A stretch of 64,000 bases of DNA from Paracoccus halophilus (GTDB taxonomy: Bacteria > Pseudomonadota > Alphaproteobacteria > Rhodobacterales > Rhodobacteraceae). Each line of letters begins with the position of its first letter. Position 1 is the stretch's first letter. The translations under genes were made by a program, and so were the position numbers. Below, in pieces: positions 36,175 to 44,716 of the stretch. The DNA is taken from positions 52,310 through 116,309 of the forward strand of contig NZ_JRKN01000010.1 in the NCBI RefSeq assembly GCF_000763905.1, written 5' to 3'. Under the pieces are notes generated by a model. The model was not told the origin of the DNA, did not search any database, and saw only the letters and a list, made by a program, of their open reading frames with translations.

Positions 36175-36350
36175 CGCCTCCCCTCCCCGGTTGCGATATC
36201 CCGCCAGCCGCCGCTAGGGCGACCGGACAGCAGCGACGCCGGCGGCTCGGGCCTTCGCCCCGGGTCCGGCAGCGCCGCTCTCCTGTGGGTCAGGCTATCC
36301 AGATCACGATGCCCGAGGCAAGAAAAACCCGGCGAGTTCCCTGAAGCGGA
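36175..36350. other. Gap between fucU and lactonase genes
   Basis: 176 bases with no plausible ORF, although the flanking genes are on the same strand. It holds the purine-rich GGAGGGGAGG ribosome site of the lactonase and a G+C-rich stretch. An internal promoter or a lost gene is possible; nothing firm is seen. Confidence 0.3.
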
Positions 36351-36794
36351 TCAGGCCGGGTCCGGGGCGATGACACCCTTGCGCAGGATGAAATTGCCAT
36401 AGGGGCGCGGCTCGGCGCTGCGCAGCACCGCGAAAGCCGCCCGCGCGCGGCGGTAAAAGTCGAACCGCTCCAGCGCGGCGGGGGTGACGTCCTGGGCGGT
36501 CAGCAGCGGCAGCGCCTCGGCCACCACCTCGGGCATGGCGGCGGCATCGCCCACCACCTGCATGGTCAGCACCGGATCGGGTTCATGGCGATCCAGAGGG
36601 ATCAGCGACAGCACCGCCCGCAAGGCCCGGACGGCATCGCAATCGATGCGCAGCGCGGCACCGTACACGGTCTGCCTAGCGACGGAAACGGCCGGAAAAT
36701 TCGCGTCCGCGATGACAAGCTCATCGCCATGCCCCATCTGCGCCAGCACGCGCAGCAGGTCGGGGCTGATCAGCGGGTCGATTCCCTTCAGCAT
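36351..36794 (-). CDS. fucU: L-fucose mutarotase (RbsD/FucU family)
   Basis: 147 residues. MLKGIDPLISPDLLRVLAQMGHGDE with His22 and VIADANFPA match FucU, which interconverts alpha and beta fucopyranose; the C-terminal YGNFILRKGVI contains the conserved tyrosine. It starts 27 bases after the moaA stop, so it may share moaA transcription. The first fucose gene of the cluster. Confidence 0.87.
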   Translation of the reverse strand: MLKGIDPLISPDLLRVLAQMGHGDELVIADANFPAVSVARQTVYGAALRIDCDAVRALRAVLSLIPLDRHEPDPVLTMQVVGDAAAMPEVVAEALPLLTAQDVTPAALERFDFYRRARAAFAVLRSAEPRPYGNFILRKGVIAPDPA

Positions 36795-36821
36795 ATGGCG
36801 CCCCCTGGCGTTGCGGTCCCG

Positions 36822-37829
36822 TCAGCCGCCGGTATGGCTCATGAAGCGGCTCACCTGACCGCTGACATGGCGGCGGGAATAGTCGAAATCATGCCCCTTG
36901 GGCTTGCGCGAGATCGCCTCGCGGATGGCGGCGCGCACGACCGCATCGTCATCGCTGGCGCGCAGGGGCGCGCGCAGATCGGCGCGATCCTCCTGGCCCA
37001 GACACATGAACAGCTCGCCCGTGCAGGTCAGCCGGACGCGGTTGCAGCTTTCGCAGAAATTATGCGTCAGCGGCGTGATGAAGCCGATCTTCTGGCCGGT
37101 TTCCTCAAGCCGCACATAGCGCGCCGGGCCGCCGCTGCGCTCGGTCAGAGGGGTCACGCTATAGCGCTCTTCCAGCAGCTTGCGCAGATCCGACAGCGCC
37201 CAATACTGGTCCAGCCGCTGCTCCTCGCCCATCTCGCCCATCGGCATGACCTCGATAAAGGTCAGGTCATGGCCCTGTTCGGCGCACCAGTTGGTCAGGG
37301 TGAAAAGCTCATCCTCGTTGAAGCCCTTCAGCGCGACGGCGTTGATCTTGACCCGCAGCCCGGCGGCGCGGGCGGCCTCGATCCCATCGAGCACCTGCGG
37401 CAGCCGGCCCCAGCGGGTGATCGCGGCAAAGCGGTCGGCATCCAGCGTATCCAGCGACACATTGACCCGCCTGACGCCGCAGGCCGCCAGTTCCGGGGCA
37501 AAGCGCGCAAGCTGGCTGCCATTCGTGGTCAGCGTCAGCTCGTCCAGACCCTGGCCCAGATGGCGCGACATGGCGCGAAAGAATTCCATGATATTGCGCC
37601 GCACCAAGGGCTCGCCGCCGGTCACGCGCAGCTTGCGGACACCAAGCCCGACAAAGGCCGAGCACAGCCGGTCCAGTTCCTCCAGCGTCAGCAGGTCGCG
37701 CTTGGGCAGGAACTGCATATGCTCGGCCATGCAATAGGTGCAGCGGAAATCGCAGCGATCCGTCACCGAAACCCGCAAATAGGTGATCGGGCGGGCAAAG
37801 GGATCGACAAGTGGCGTGGCGGCGTTCAT
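36822..37829 (-). CDS. moaA: GTP 3',8-cyclase
   Basis: 335 residues, radical SAM enzyme of molybdenum cofactor synthesis. The N-terminal cluster is CDFRCTYC (Cys26, 30, 33) and the C-terminal one [19 protein letters not shown]; the chain ends with GG, required for activity. The start [10 protein letters not shown] (37829) is favoured over an ATG 11 codons upstream. No other moa genes are near; fucU follows on the same strand. Confidence 0.95.
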   Translation of the reverse strand: MNAATPLVDPFARPITYLRVSVTDRCDFRCTYCMAEHMQFLPKRDLLTLEELDRLCSAFVGLGVRKLRVTGGEPLVRRNIMEFFRAMSRHLGQGLDELTLTTNGSQLARFAPELAACGVRRVNVSLDTLDADRFAAITRWGRLPQVLDGIEAARAAGLRVKINAVALKGFNEDELFTLTNWCAEQGHDLTFIEVMPMGEMGEEQRLDQYWALSDLRKLLEERYSVTPLTERSGGPARYVRLEETGQKIGFITPLTHNFCESCNRVRLTCTGELFMCLGQEDRADLRAPLRASDDDAVVRAAIREAISRKPKGHDFDYSRRHVSGQVSRFMSHTGG

Positions 37830-37967
37830 CACAACAAGATATGCGCCTGCCGCAATCCGCACAAGTCAGCCGACGTTGATACTGTCGTAACCATAATGGC
37901 AGGTGATGGTGGACAGCGCGGGTCGGACTTCGCTAGCCTGCGCGCGGATCACATGATGAGGCCCCGC

Positions 37968-38486
37968 ATGACCGCGCCCGCTCTTCGTATCGCCTGCGCC
38001 CTGTCGCTGCTGGCGCTGACCGCCTGCACCACGGCCGGCACGGGTTCCGGCACGGCGCCGCCAGCGGCGCCGAAAACGCCCGGCGCTTCCGCCAGCAGCG
38101 AGGATGTCGCCAGCGCCGCTGTCACGCCGGTTCTGACCGCCGCGCCCCCCTCGCCGGCAGCGCGGACGGCGGCCGAATTCGACACCACGTCGCGCGCGCA
38201 AAAGGCCGACGCCGCCGCCCCGCCGGTCGCGGCCGAGCGCAGGCTGGGCAGCACCATCGCCTCGCTGGGCGATCCATCGGTGCCCGGCTTCTGGGTCAAG
38301 ACGCCGCTGGTCCGCTCCGAGGTTCAGGGACGCATCCTGAACCCGGCCAACGGCAAATCCGCCAAGGTGCGCCTGATTCCGCTGGCCGGGCCGGCCAGCG
38401 CCGGCAGCCAGGTTTCCCTGCCCGCGCTGCAACTGATCGGCGTCAGCCTGACCGACCTGCCGATGATCGAGGTCTATGAAAGCTGA
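37968..38486 (+). CDS. Predicted lipoprotein of unknown function
   Basis: 172 residues. Signal peptide MTAPALRIACALSLLALTAC with lipobox LTAC, then an Ala/Pro/Thr-rich linker to about residue 85 and a compact domain (STIASLGDPSVPGFWVKTPL to the end). TGAGG seven bases upstream supports 37968 over two ATGs at 37953 and 37956. Homologues in Rhodobacteraceae are sometimes labelled D-galactarate dehydratase; nothing in this sequence supports that enzyme. Confidence 0.75.
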   Translation: MTAPALRIACALSLLALTACTTAGTGSGTAPPAAPKTPGASASSEDVASAAVTPVLTAAPPSPAARTAAEFDTTSRAQKADAAAPPVAAERRLGSTIASLGDPSVPGFWVKTPLVRSEVQGRILNPANGKSAKVRLIPLAGPASAGSQVSLPALQLIGVSLTDLPMIEVYES

Positions 38487-38545
38487 TCCGGCAAGGCCGG
38501 GCAGCCGGCAATATGGCCCGCGATCCAAGGCGCAAGGCTGATGCC

Positions 38546-38574
38546 GACGGGGCGCCCGTGACAGGCGCCCCGTC
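38546..38574. terminator. Bidirectional hairpin between convergent genes
   Basis: Perfect 11-base arms GACGGGGCGCC (38546-38556) and GGCGCCCCGTC (38564-38574), 7-base loop. It lies between the lipoprotein stop and the multicopper oxidase stop. No U-tract, as common in high-GC genomes. Confidence 0.7.
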
Positions 38575-38582
38575 GCGCGGGA

Positions 38583-40076
38583 TCAGCCCGGGGCGAATAC
38601 CGCGAACTCTGTCATCATCCCATTGGCCAGATGCGGCATGTGGTGGCAGTGCAGCATCCAGCGCGCCGCCTCTCCGGCATCCAGCACGACGTCGATCATC
38701 GCCATCGGCGGCACATAGACCGTATCGCGCAGCGCGCCCTGCATCTGACGGCCATTCAGCCCCACGACCTGGAACATATGCCCGTGAAGATGCATCGGGT
38801 GCCCCATCATCGACATATTGTGAAACGACAGCATGACGCGTTGGCCGCTGCGCGCGCTGACCGGGCGGTGCCGGCCCCAGACCGCGCCGTTGATCGTCCA
38901 GACATAGGGGTCCATCGTGCCGCCCAGCATCACCATCTGCCGTTCCCCGACCGGCCGTTCGGGCAGGGGCTCCAGCGCGACCAGACGCGATTCCTGCGCC
39001 AGATCCCGGTCAAAGGCGGGGGCCTCGGTCCCGGCCAGCCCGTCGAGGCGCCTGATTTCCGCGCCCGGCGTGGCCAGGATCAGGCCGGTACGCTCGCGCG
39101 CGCCCTCGCGCAAGGCGAGGATCGGCCAGGCGCCGCCCTTGGCGGGCAGGTCTATTTCCAGATCGAGCCGCTGGCCCATGGCCAGCCCGAACCGGGTTCC
39201 GGCCACCGGCTGAACCGCATGCCCGTCCACCGCGACCAGCCGGGTCCGGGCAATCCCGGTCTCGATCCAGAAGACCGTGGCGGCGGCGCCGTTGACCACC
39301 CGCAGGCGAATCCGGCCGCCGCGCTCGACCGGCACCACCTCCGGGTCCGACAGCGTGCGGTCATTGGCAAGATAGGCGTCCCAGTCATAGTCGTTCAGAT
39401 CCATGGCCATGTCGCCCATGCCCGGCATCCCGTTCATGCCCGGCATCCCGTTCATCGGCATTCCCTGCATCGGCATCCCTTCCATCGGCATCCCGCCCAT
39501 GCCCGGCATCGCCTGCCCGCCGGAAGCCTCCTCGCCATGTCCGCCGACGATCTCGGCCATCACCTCCTCGGGCGGGGTGAACGCGAAATCATGCAGGAAC
39601 ATGACCACTTCCTGCCGGTCCGCGCTGAGATCCTCGGCCGTCCGCACGATCAGCGGCGCGGCCAGAAGCTGCATCTCCTGAATCGGGATATGGCTGTGCA
39701 TCCAATGCGTTCCGGGCAAGGCCTCGAAATCATAGGCACGGGTTTCACCGGGCTTCAGGGGCGGCATCGGCATGTCCGGCACGCCATCCTGCGCATTGGG
39801 CGGGATCTGGCCGTGCCAGTGAACGATCGTCTCGACGTCAAGATCATTGGTCAGATCGACACGAAACCTCTGGCCGGGATCCAGGACAAGGCCCTGGCCG
39901 CCGGGGCCGCCGAGGCCAAAGACACGGGCCGCGCGGCCGTCGATGTCGAGCGTCCGGCTGGCGGCGGACAGCCTGATCGGCATTGCCGCCTGCGCCGCCG
40001 CCCGGCGCGGCAACTGCGCCGCGGCGAGCGTGGCGGCGCCTGCGGCAAGAAAGCCGCGTCGTGAAAATGCATGCAT
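38583..40076 (-). CDS. Multicopper oxidase, CopA/CueO-like, Met-rich
   Basis: 497 residues with a Tat signal (SRRGFLAAGAATLAAA), so exported folded with copper. Copper ligands are visible: HWHG (86-89), HSH (127-129), HPMHLHGHMF and HCHHMPHL near the C-terminus. A Met-rich segment, 14 methionines between 190 and 225 in GMPM-like repeats, resembles the cuprous-ion docking region of CueO/CopA. It oxidises Cu(I) and possibly Fe(II). The ATG at 40076 starts the Tat signal; longer forms are rejected. Its neighbour upstream is a Cys-rich secreted protein. Confidence 0.9.
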   Translation of the reverse strand: MHAFSRRGFLAAGAATLAAAQLPRRAAAQAAMPIRLSAASRTLDIDGRAARVFGLGGPGGQGLVLDPGQRFRVDLTNDLDVETIVHWHGQIPPNAQDGVPDMPMPPLKPGETRAYDFEALPGTHWMHSHIPIQEMQLLAAPLIVRTAEDLSADRQEVVMFLHDFAFTPPEEVMAEIVGGHGEEASGGQAMPGMGGMPMEGMPMQGMPMNGMPGMNGMPGMGDMAMDLNDYDWDAYLANDRTLSDPEVVPVERGGRIRLRVVNGAAATVFWIETGIARTRLVAVDGHAVQPVAGTRFGLAMGQRLDLEIDLPAKGGAWPILALREGARERTGLILATPGAEIRRLDGLAGTEAPAFDRDLAQESRLVALEPLPERPVGERQMVMLGGTMDPYVWTINGAVWGRHRPVSARSGQRVMLSFHNMSMMGHPMHLHGHMFQVVGLNGRQMQGALRDTVYVPPMAMIDVVLDAGEAARWMLHCHHMPHLANGMMTEFAVFAPG

Positions 40077-40147
40077 GATTGTCTCCTTGGGACATCCGGT
40101 CCCTCTGATGCGATAACGGCAGGCCACAGGCCTTCGCCCGGGCGCGA

Positions 40148-40504
40148 TCACAAGGGACGGTTCCTGGGAGGGCGGTCGTTCAATTCGGGCGCCCGGCCCG
40201 GAAAGCTCTCTGCCCGGGGCAAGGCGTAGACAGGGCCGGATCGGTCGCGCCCGATTTCCGCCTGGGGCGCCGTCAGGGTCACTGAAAGACCGGCGCAGAC
40301 AAGCTTGCAGCCTCCGATATCGGGCGCATGGCATTGCCGCTGGGCATGGCAGGAAACCTTGGCGTCCGCGGCGACCTGCACCGCCGCAGACGGATGGGCC
40401 ACCTGATCCGAAACCGGGCTCATGCGAAGCGCATGCGCCGGACTGACCGCCGTAACGACAGAGATTGTCAGGATCGCAAGCAGGGTGACCAGGCGCACAA
40501 GCAT
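40148..40504 (-). CDS. Small secreted Cys/His protein beside multicopper oxidase
   Basis: 118 residues: signal peptide MLVRLVTLLAILTISVVTA...AHA, then a short mature part with CHAQRQCHAPDIGGCKLVC, four Cys and two His in a 19-residue span, suggesting metal or disulfide binding. A Pro/Arg-rich tail follows. Upstream of the multicopper oxidase by about 70 bases in the same direction. Comparable small proteins accompany copper-resistance genes; no family is named with certainty. Confidence 0.7.
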   Translation of the reverse strand: MLVRLVTLLAILTISVVTAVSPAHALRMSPVSDQVAHPSAAVQVAADAKVSCHAQRQCHAPDIGGCKLVCAGLSVTLTAPQAEIGRDRSGPVYALPRAESFPGRAPELNDRPPRNRPL

Positions 40505-40727
40505 GACGCGAAAAATACCCCCGGCCCGCGCCCTTGTCCATTGCCCGGCCTACACAACGGCGTCAGGATCGCCCCCGGATGGCGCAGCGCGACGACGGAT
40601 CGCAGGCGGGCCAAGCGCCGCCGGCGCGAATTGCATTGTTCACGCCCCCGGCGTAGGGGTAGGAACCCTGATGATGTCCGCCACGACCGCCCGGCCGCGC
40701 GCGGACGGATGCCCGGAGTCGCGCAGA
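40505..40727. promoter_or_regulatory. Divergent promoter region, copper genes and fbpC
   Basis: 223 bases between the minus-strand Cys/His protein and the plus-strand ATPase. GC-rich with a lone AT-rich patch AATTGCATTG at about 40630. Contains ATGs at 40671 and 40674 in frame with fbpC that were not chosen. No clear CueR or Fur site could be read. Confidence 0.35.
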
Positions 40728-41792
40728 ATGTCCCAGACCCAGCCCCCCGCGCTGCAACTCGAGCGGATCTCGCGCCGGTTCGGCAGTCACGCCGTTCTGT
40801 CGGACATCACGCTTTCCGTGCCGCCGGGGCGGATCACCTGCCTGCTGGGGGAATCCGGCTGCGGCAAGTCGACATTGCTGCGGCTGATCGCGGGCATCGA
40901 CCGGCCCGATGGCGGCACGATCGATCTGGGCGGCCGGCGCATCGTCGGGCCGGGCCGGTTCACCGAACCGGAAGCGCGCCGGATCGGCTTCATGTTCCAG
41001 GACTACGCCCTGTTTCCGCATCTGAGCGTCGAGGAGAACCTGGCATTCGGCCTGCAGAAACTCAGCCGCGACGCGCAGCGCGCCTGCACCGCCGAAATCG
41101 CGCAGCGGATCGGCATCACGCATCTTCTCGGGCGCTATCCGCATTCGCTTTCGGGCGGCGAGCAGCAGCGCACCGCGCTGGCCCGCGCGCTGGCGCCGCA
41201 GCCCGAGATCCTGCTGATGGACGAGCCGTTTTCGAATCTCGATCAGGGGCTGCGCGAGCGCGTCCGCCGCGAGACGCTGGAGATCCTGCGCCAGCTGGGC
41301 ACCACCGCCATTCTGGTCACCCATGACCCGCAAGAGGCGCTGGCGGTCGGCGACCTGATCGTGCTGATGCGTCAGGGCCGCATCGAACAGGTCGGCACCC
41401 CGTTCGACATCTATGACCGCCCGCATTCGAGCTATGCGGCCGAGTTCATGGGACCCTGCAACCGGCTGGCCGGGATCTGGCATCAGGGCCAGATCGAAAC
41501 CCCGATCGGCCGGTTCGCCACCGATCTGTGCCTGCCCGACGGGACCGCCGCGCTGGCCTGCATCCGGCCGCAGGCGCTGTCTATCGCGCCGGACGGCGGT
41601 GGCATATCGGCCCGCATCGTCTCCAAGACCTTTCTCGGCGAAAGCGAGCAGATCGAAATCAGCGTGCATCCGCTGTTCGAGCCGCTGCGCATGCACAGCC
41701 ATGAACGCATCCCGATGGCGGTCGGCGACAAGGTCGGCCTGCTGCTGAACGGCGCCCAGATCCATGTCTTTGAACAGTCACAGGCGGAATAG
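40728..41792 (+). CDS. fbpC: Fe(III) ABC transporter ATP-binding protein
   Basis: 354 residues. Walker A GESGCGKST, Q-loop FQDYALFPH, signature LSGGEQQRTALARAL, Walker B LLMDEPFSNLD, H-loop VTHD; the C-terminal third is the TOBE-like regulatory domain typical of FbpC/AfuC. The start MSQTQPPAL (40728) is chosen for family fit. The binding protein and permease follow in the same direction. Confidence 0.88.
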   Translation: MSQTQPPALQLERISRRFGSHAVLSDITLSVPPGRITCLLGESGCGKSTLLRLIAGIDRPDGGTIDLGGRRIVGPGRFTEPEARRIGFMFQDYALFPHLSVEENLAFGLQKLSRDAQRACTAEIAQRIGITHLLGRYPHSLSGGEQQRTALARALAPQPEILLMDEPFSNLDQGLRERVRRETLEILRQLGTTAILVTHDPQEALAVGDLIVLMRQGRIEQVGTPFDIYDRPHSSYAAEFMGPCNRLAGIWHQGQIETPIGRFATDLCLPDGTAALACIRPQALSIAPDGGGISARIVSKTFLGESEQIEISVHPLFEPLRMHSHERIPMAVGDKVGLLLNGAQIHVFEQSQAE

Positions 41793-41815
41793 GCCGCCGC
41801 TTCACGCTTGCGTAA

Positions 41816-41845
41816 GTTGACAAAAACTCTAGGTCAACCTAACCC
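41816..41845 (+). promoter_or_regulatory. fbpA: Candidate promoter/operator of fbpA
   Basis: TTGACA (41817-41822) is a perfect -35; 17 bases later TAACCC (41840-41845) is a weak -10. The element overlaps an inverted repeat GTTGAC (41816-41821) N11 GTCAAC (41833-41838), which could bind an iron regulator. About 52 bases upstream of the ATG. Confidence 0.45.
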
Positions 41846-41897
41846 GGTCAAGGGCTAACGCATTGACGCATAGCCGGATTTCAACAGGAGTTCTGAC

Positions 41898-42923
41898 ATG
41901 ACGCAATCGACCCATCTGACGCGCGCGATCCTGGCGGGTGCGGCAATGATCGCAGGTGCCGGAGCGGTTTCGGCCGATGAGCTGAACCTTTACACCTCGC
42001 GCGAGCCGGGCCTGATAGAGCCGCTTCTCGCAGCCTTCACCGAGGCGACGGGAACCACGGTCAACACGGTGTTCCTCAAGGACGGGATGGCCGAGCGGGT
42101 CGCCGCCGAGGGCGAGGCCTCGCCGGCCGATGTGCTGATGGCGGTGGATGTCGGCAATATGGTCGATCTGGTCGAGAAAGGGCTGACCCAGCCCGTCGAA
42201 TCCGAGGTCCTGGCCGCGGCGATCCCGGAGAACCTGCGCGATCCGGGCAATCAGTGGTTCGCGCTGTCCACCCGCGCCCGCGTCGTCTATGCCGCCCGGG
42301 ATCTCGAGCTTCAGGCGATCACCTACGAAGAACTCGCCGATCCGAAATGGAAGGGCCGGCTCTGCATCCGCTCGGGCCAGCATCCCTATAATACCGGCCT
42401 GTTCTCGGCCTATATGGCCCATCACGGCGCCGAAGCGACCGAGACATGGCTGCAAGGCGTCAAGGCGAACCTTGCCCGTCAGGCGGGCGGCGGCGACCGC
42501 GACGGAGCCCGGGACATCCTGGGCGGCATCTGCGATATCGCGGTGGCCAATTCCTATTATGTCGGCCGGATGGTCTCGGGCGATGGCGGCGATGAGCAAA
42601 AGGCCTGGGGCGATGCGATCAAGGTCATCCTGCCGACCTTCGAGGGGGGCGGCACGCATGTGAACATCAGCGGCGCCGCGGTGGCGAAAAACGCCCCCAA
42701 CCGGGACGAGGCGGTCGCGCTGCTGGAATTCCTGGTGTCCGACGAGGCCCAGAAGATCTATGCCGAAGCGAATTACGAACACCCGGTCAAGGCCGGCGTG
42801 CCGCTGGATCCGATCGTCGCGGGCTTTGGCAACATGACCGTGGACAGCGTGCCGCTGACCGAGATCGTGACCTATCGCAAGCAGGCCAGCGAACTGGTCG
42901 ACAAGGTCGGCTTCGACAATTGA
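41898..42923 (+). CDS. fbpA: Fe(III) ABC transporter substrate-binding protein
   Basis: 341 residues. Signal peptide to about residue 26 (GAGAVSA), then ELNLYTSREPGLIEPLL, the classic start of FbpA/FutA proteins. NSYYVGRM contains the paired tyrosines (about 220-221) that bind ferric ion; EHPVKAGVPLDP is another family motif. AGGAG lies eight bases upstream of the ATG. Periplasmic. Confidence 0.93.
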   Translation: MTQSTHLTRAILAGAAMIAGAGAVSADELNLYTSREPGLIEPLLAAFTEATGTTVNTVFLKDGMAERVAAEGEASPADVLMAVDVGNMVDLVEKGLTQPVESEVLAAAIPENLRDPGNQWFALSTRARVVYAARDLELQAITYEELADPKWKGRLCIRSGQHPYNTGLFSAYMAHHGAEATETWLQGVKANLARQAGGGDRDGARDILGGICDIAVANSYYVGRMVSGDGGDEQKAWGDAIKVILPTFEGGGTHVNISGAAVAKNAPNRDEAVALLEFLVSDEAQKIYAEANYEHPVKAGVPLDPIVAGFGNMTVDSVPLTEIVTYRKQASELVDKVGFDN

Positions 42924-42936
42924 CGCCGGCCGCCGC

Positions 42937-44646
42937 ATGGTAAGCCCGGACGAACCGCATGCGCCGGCGCCGCCTCTCGCGGCATCGCCGGCGGACGGGT
43001 TCAGGCCCTCCCGTTTCGGCGGGAGGGTCTGGATCATTCTGTGCTTCGCGATTTCCGGCCTGGTCCTGCTGCCGGTGCTAGCGCTGTTGTGGCAGGCGAT
43101 GCGCGGCTCGGACGGGCTGTGGTCGCATCTGGCGGCGAATGTCCTGCCGCATGCGATTTCCCAGACGGTCACGCTGCTGGCCGGGGTGGGCGTGCTGGTC
43201 GCGGTGATCGGGACCGGCTGCGCCTGGCTGGTGACGGCCTATGATTTCCGCGGCCGCAGGGTGCTGGAATGGGCGCTGCTGCTGCCGCTTTCCGTGCCGA
43301 CCTATATCGTCGCCTATGCCTATCTGGACCTGCTGCACCCGCTGGGTCCGGTGCAGGGGCTGGTCCGCGCCATGCTGGGCTATGACAGCCCGCGCGAATT
43401 CCGGCTGCCGGATATCCGCTCGATGACCGGGGCGATCATCCTGCTCAGCCTGGTTCTCTACCCCTATGTCTACCTGCCGGTGCGCGCGATGTTCATGACC
43501 CAGGCCGCCAATCTGGTCGAGGTGTCCCGCGCCCTTGGCACCACGCGCGGACAGGTCTTCCGGCGGGTGGCGCTGCCGCTGGCGCGCCCCGCCATTGCCG
43601 TCGGCGTCAGCCTGGCGCTGATGGAGACGCTGAACGATATCGGCGCGTCCGAATTCCTGGGCGTCCGCTCGCTGACCATCTCGGTCTACACGACCTGGGT
43701 CACGCGATCCGATCTGCCGGGGGCGGCGCAGATCTCGCTTGCCATGCTGGTGCTGGTGGTCGCGCTGATCTCGTTCGAGCGATGGGCGCGCAGGCGCCAG
43801 CGCTATTCGACCAGCGCCCAGCGTCACCGCAGGTTCGCGCCGCGCCGGCTGCGCGGCGGCGCCGGCATGATCGCCCTTGGCCTTGGCGCGCTGCCGGTGG
43901 TGCTGGGCTTTCTGACGCCGGCCCTGTTCCTTGCCACCGAGGCATGGCGGCGTTTCCGCTTTGCCGGCCTGTCGGACAGCCTGATCGTCGAGGCGCGCAA
44001 TACCTTCCTGCTCGCGGCCATCGCCACCTTCGCGGTGCTGGCCTGCGGCATCACCGTCGCCTATGCCGCCCGCGCCTTTCCACGCCGCGGCGTCCTGATC
44101 GCGCAGCGTGTCGCCACGCTGGGCTATGCGATGCCCGGCACGGTGCTGGCAATCGGGATCCTCGTGGTCGTCGCCGGTCTGGATCGCTGGATCGACAGCA
44201 CGGCGCAGCGATGGTTCGGGGTCTCGACCGGGCTGATCTTCATCGGCTCGGGGGCCGCGCTCGGCTATGCCTATCTGGCGCGCTTCCTCGCCATCTCGGT
44301 CGGCTCGGTCGAGGCCGGATTCAGCCGCATTTCACAGAGCTACGACCACGCGGCCCGCACCCTGGGCAAGGGCGTCACCGGAACGCTCTGGCAGGTGCAC
44401 CTGCCGCTGTCGCACGGCGCAATCGCGGCGGCCGGCCTGCTGGTCTTTGTCGATTGCATGAAGGAGCTTTCGGCGACGCTGCTGCTGCGGCCGCTGAATT
44501 TCGAGACCCTGGCCACGCATCTTTACGCCGAGGCCGCGCGCGGCACCTATGAGGATGCCGCCCTGGCCGCGCTGGCGATCGTGTTGGTCGGATTGTTGCC
44601 CGTGATGCTGCTGGCGCGGGTCGGGCGCGCGGCGGACAGGACCTGA
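42937..44646 (+). CDS. fbpB: Fe(III) ABC transporter permease
   Basis: 569 residues, a double permease with about 12 membrane helices. Two EAA-type loops are visible: EVSRALGTTRGQVFRRVALP in the first half and DHAARTLGKGVTGTLWQVHLP in the second. 13 bases after fbpA. It mates with fbpC in the inner membrane. Confidence 0.93.
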   Translation: MVSPDEPHAPAPPLAASPADGFRPSRFGGRVWIILCFAISGLVLLPVLALLWQAMRGSDGLWSHLAANVLPHAISQTVTLLAGVGVLVAVIGTGCAWLVTAYDFRGRRVLEWALLLPLSVPTYIVAYAYLDLLHPLGPVQGLVRAMLGYDSPREFRLPDIRSMTGAIILLSLVLYPYVYLPVRAMFMTQAANLVEVSRALGTTRGQVFRRVALPLARPAIAVGVSLALMETLNDIGASEFLGVRSLTISVYTTWVTRSDLPGAAQISLAMLVLVVALISFERWARRRQRYSTSAQRHRRFAPRRLRGGAGMIALGLGALPVVLGFLTPALFLATEAWRRFRFAGLSDSLIVEARNTFLLAAIATFAVLACGITVAYAARAFPRRGVLIAQRVATLGYAMPGTVLAIGILVVVAGLDRWIDSTAQRWFGVSTGLIFIGSGAALGYAYLARFLAISVGSVEAGFSRISQSYDHAARTLGKGVTGTLWQVHLPLSHGAIAAAGLLVFVDCMKELSATLLLRPLNFETLATHLYAEAARGTYEDAALAALAIVLVGLLPVMLLARVGRAADRT

Positions 44647-44673
44647 CGCGTTCCGGGCGGCATCCGAAACACC

Positions 44674-44695
44674 GCGCCCCGGCCTGCCGGGGCGC
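44674..44695. terminator. Hairpin between fbpB and bdhA
   Basis: GCGCCCCGG (44674-44682) pairs with CCGGGGCGC (44687-44695) around a 4-base loop. It lies between convergent stops and probably terminates both transcripts. No U-tract. Confidence 0.65.
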
Positions 44696-44716
44696 AATGG
44701 TTACGGCTGTCGCGGG

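Noticed and set aside
39415..39520. Tandem repeat near 39.4-39.5 kb as a CRISPR or satellite
   Set aside because: It encodes the GMPM-type Met-rich segment of the multicopper oxidase in frame; the repeat is explained by protein function.
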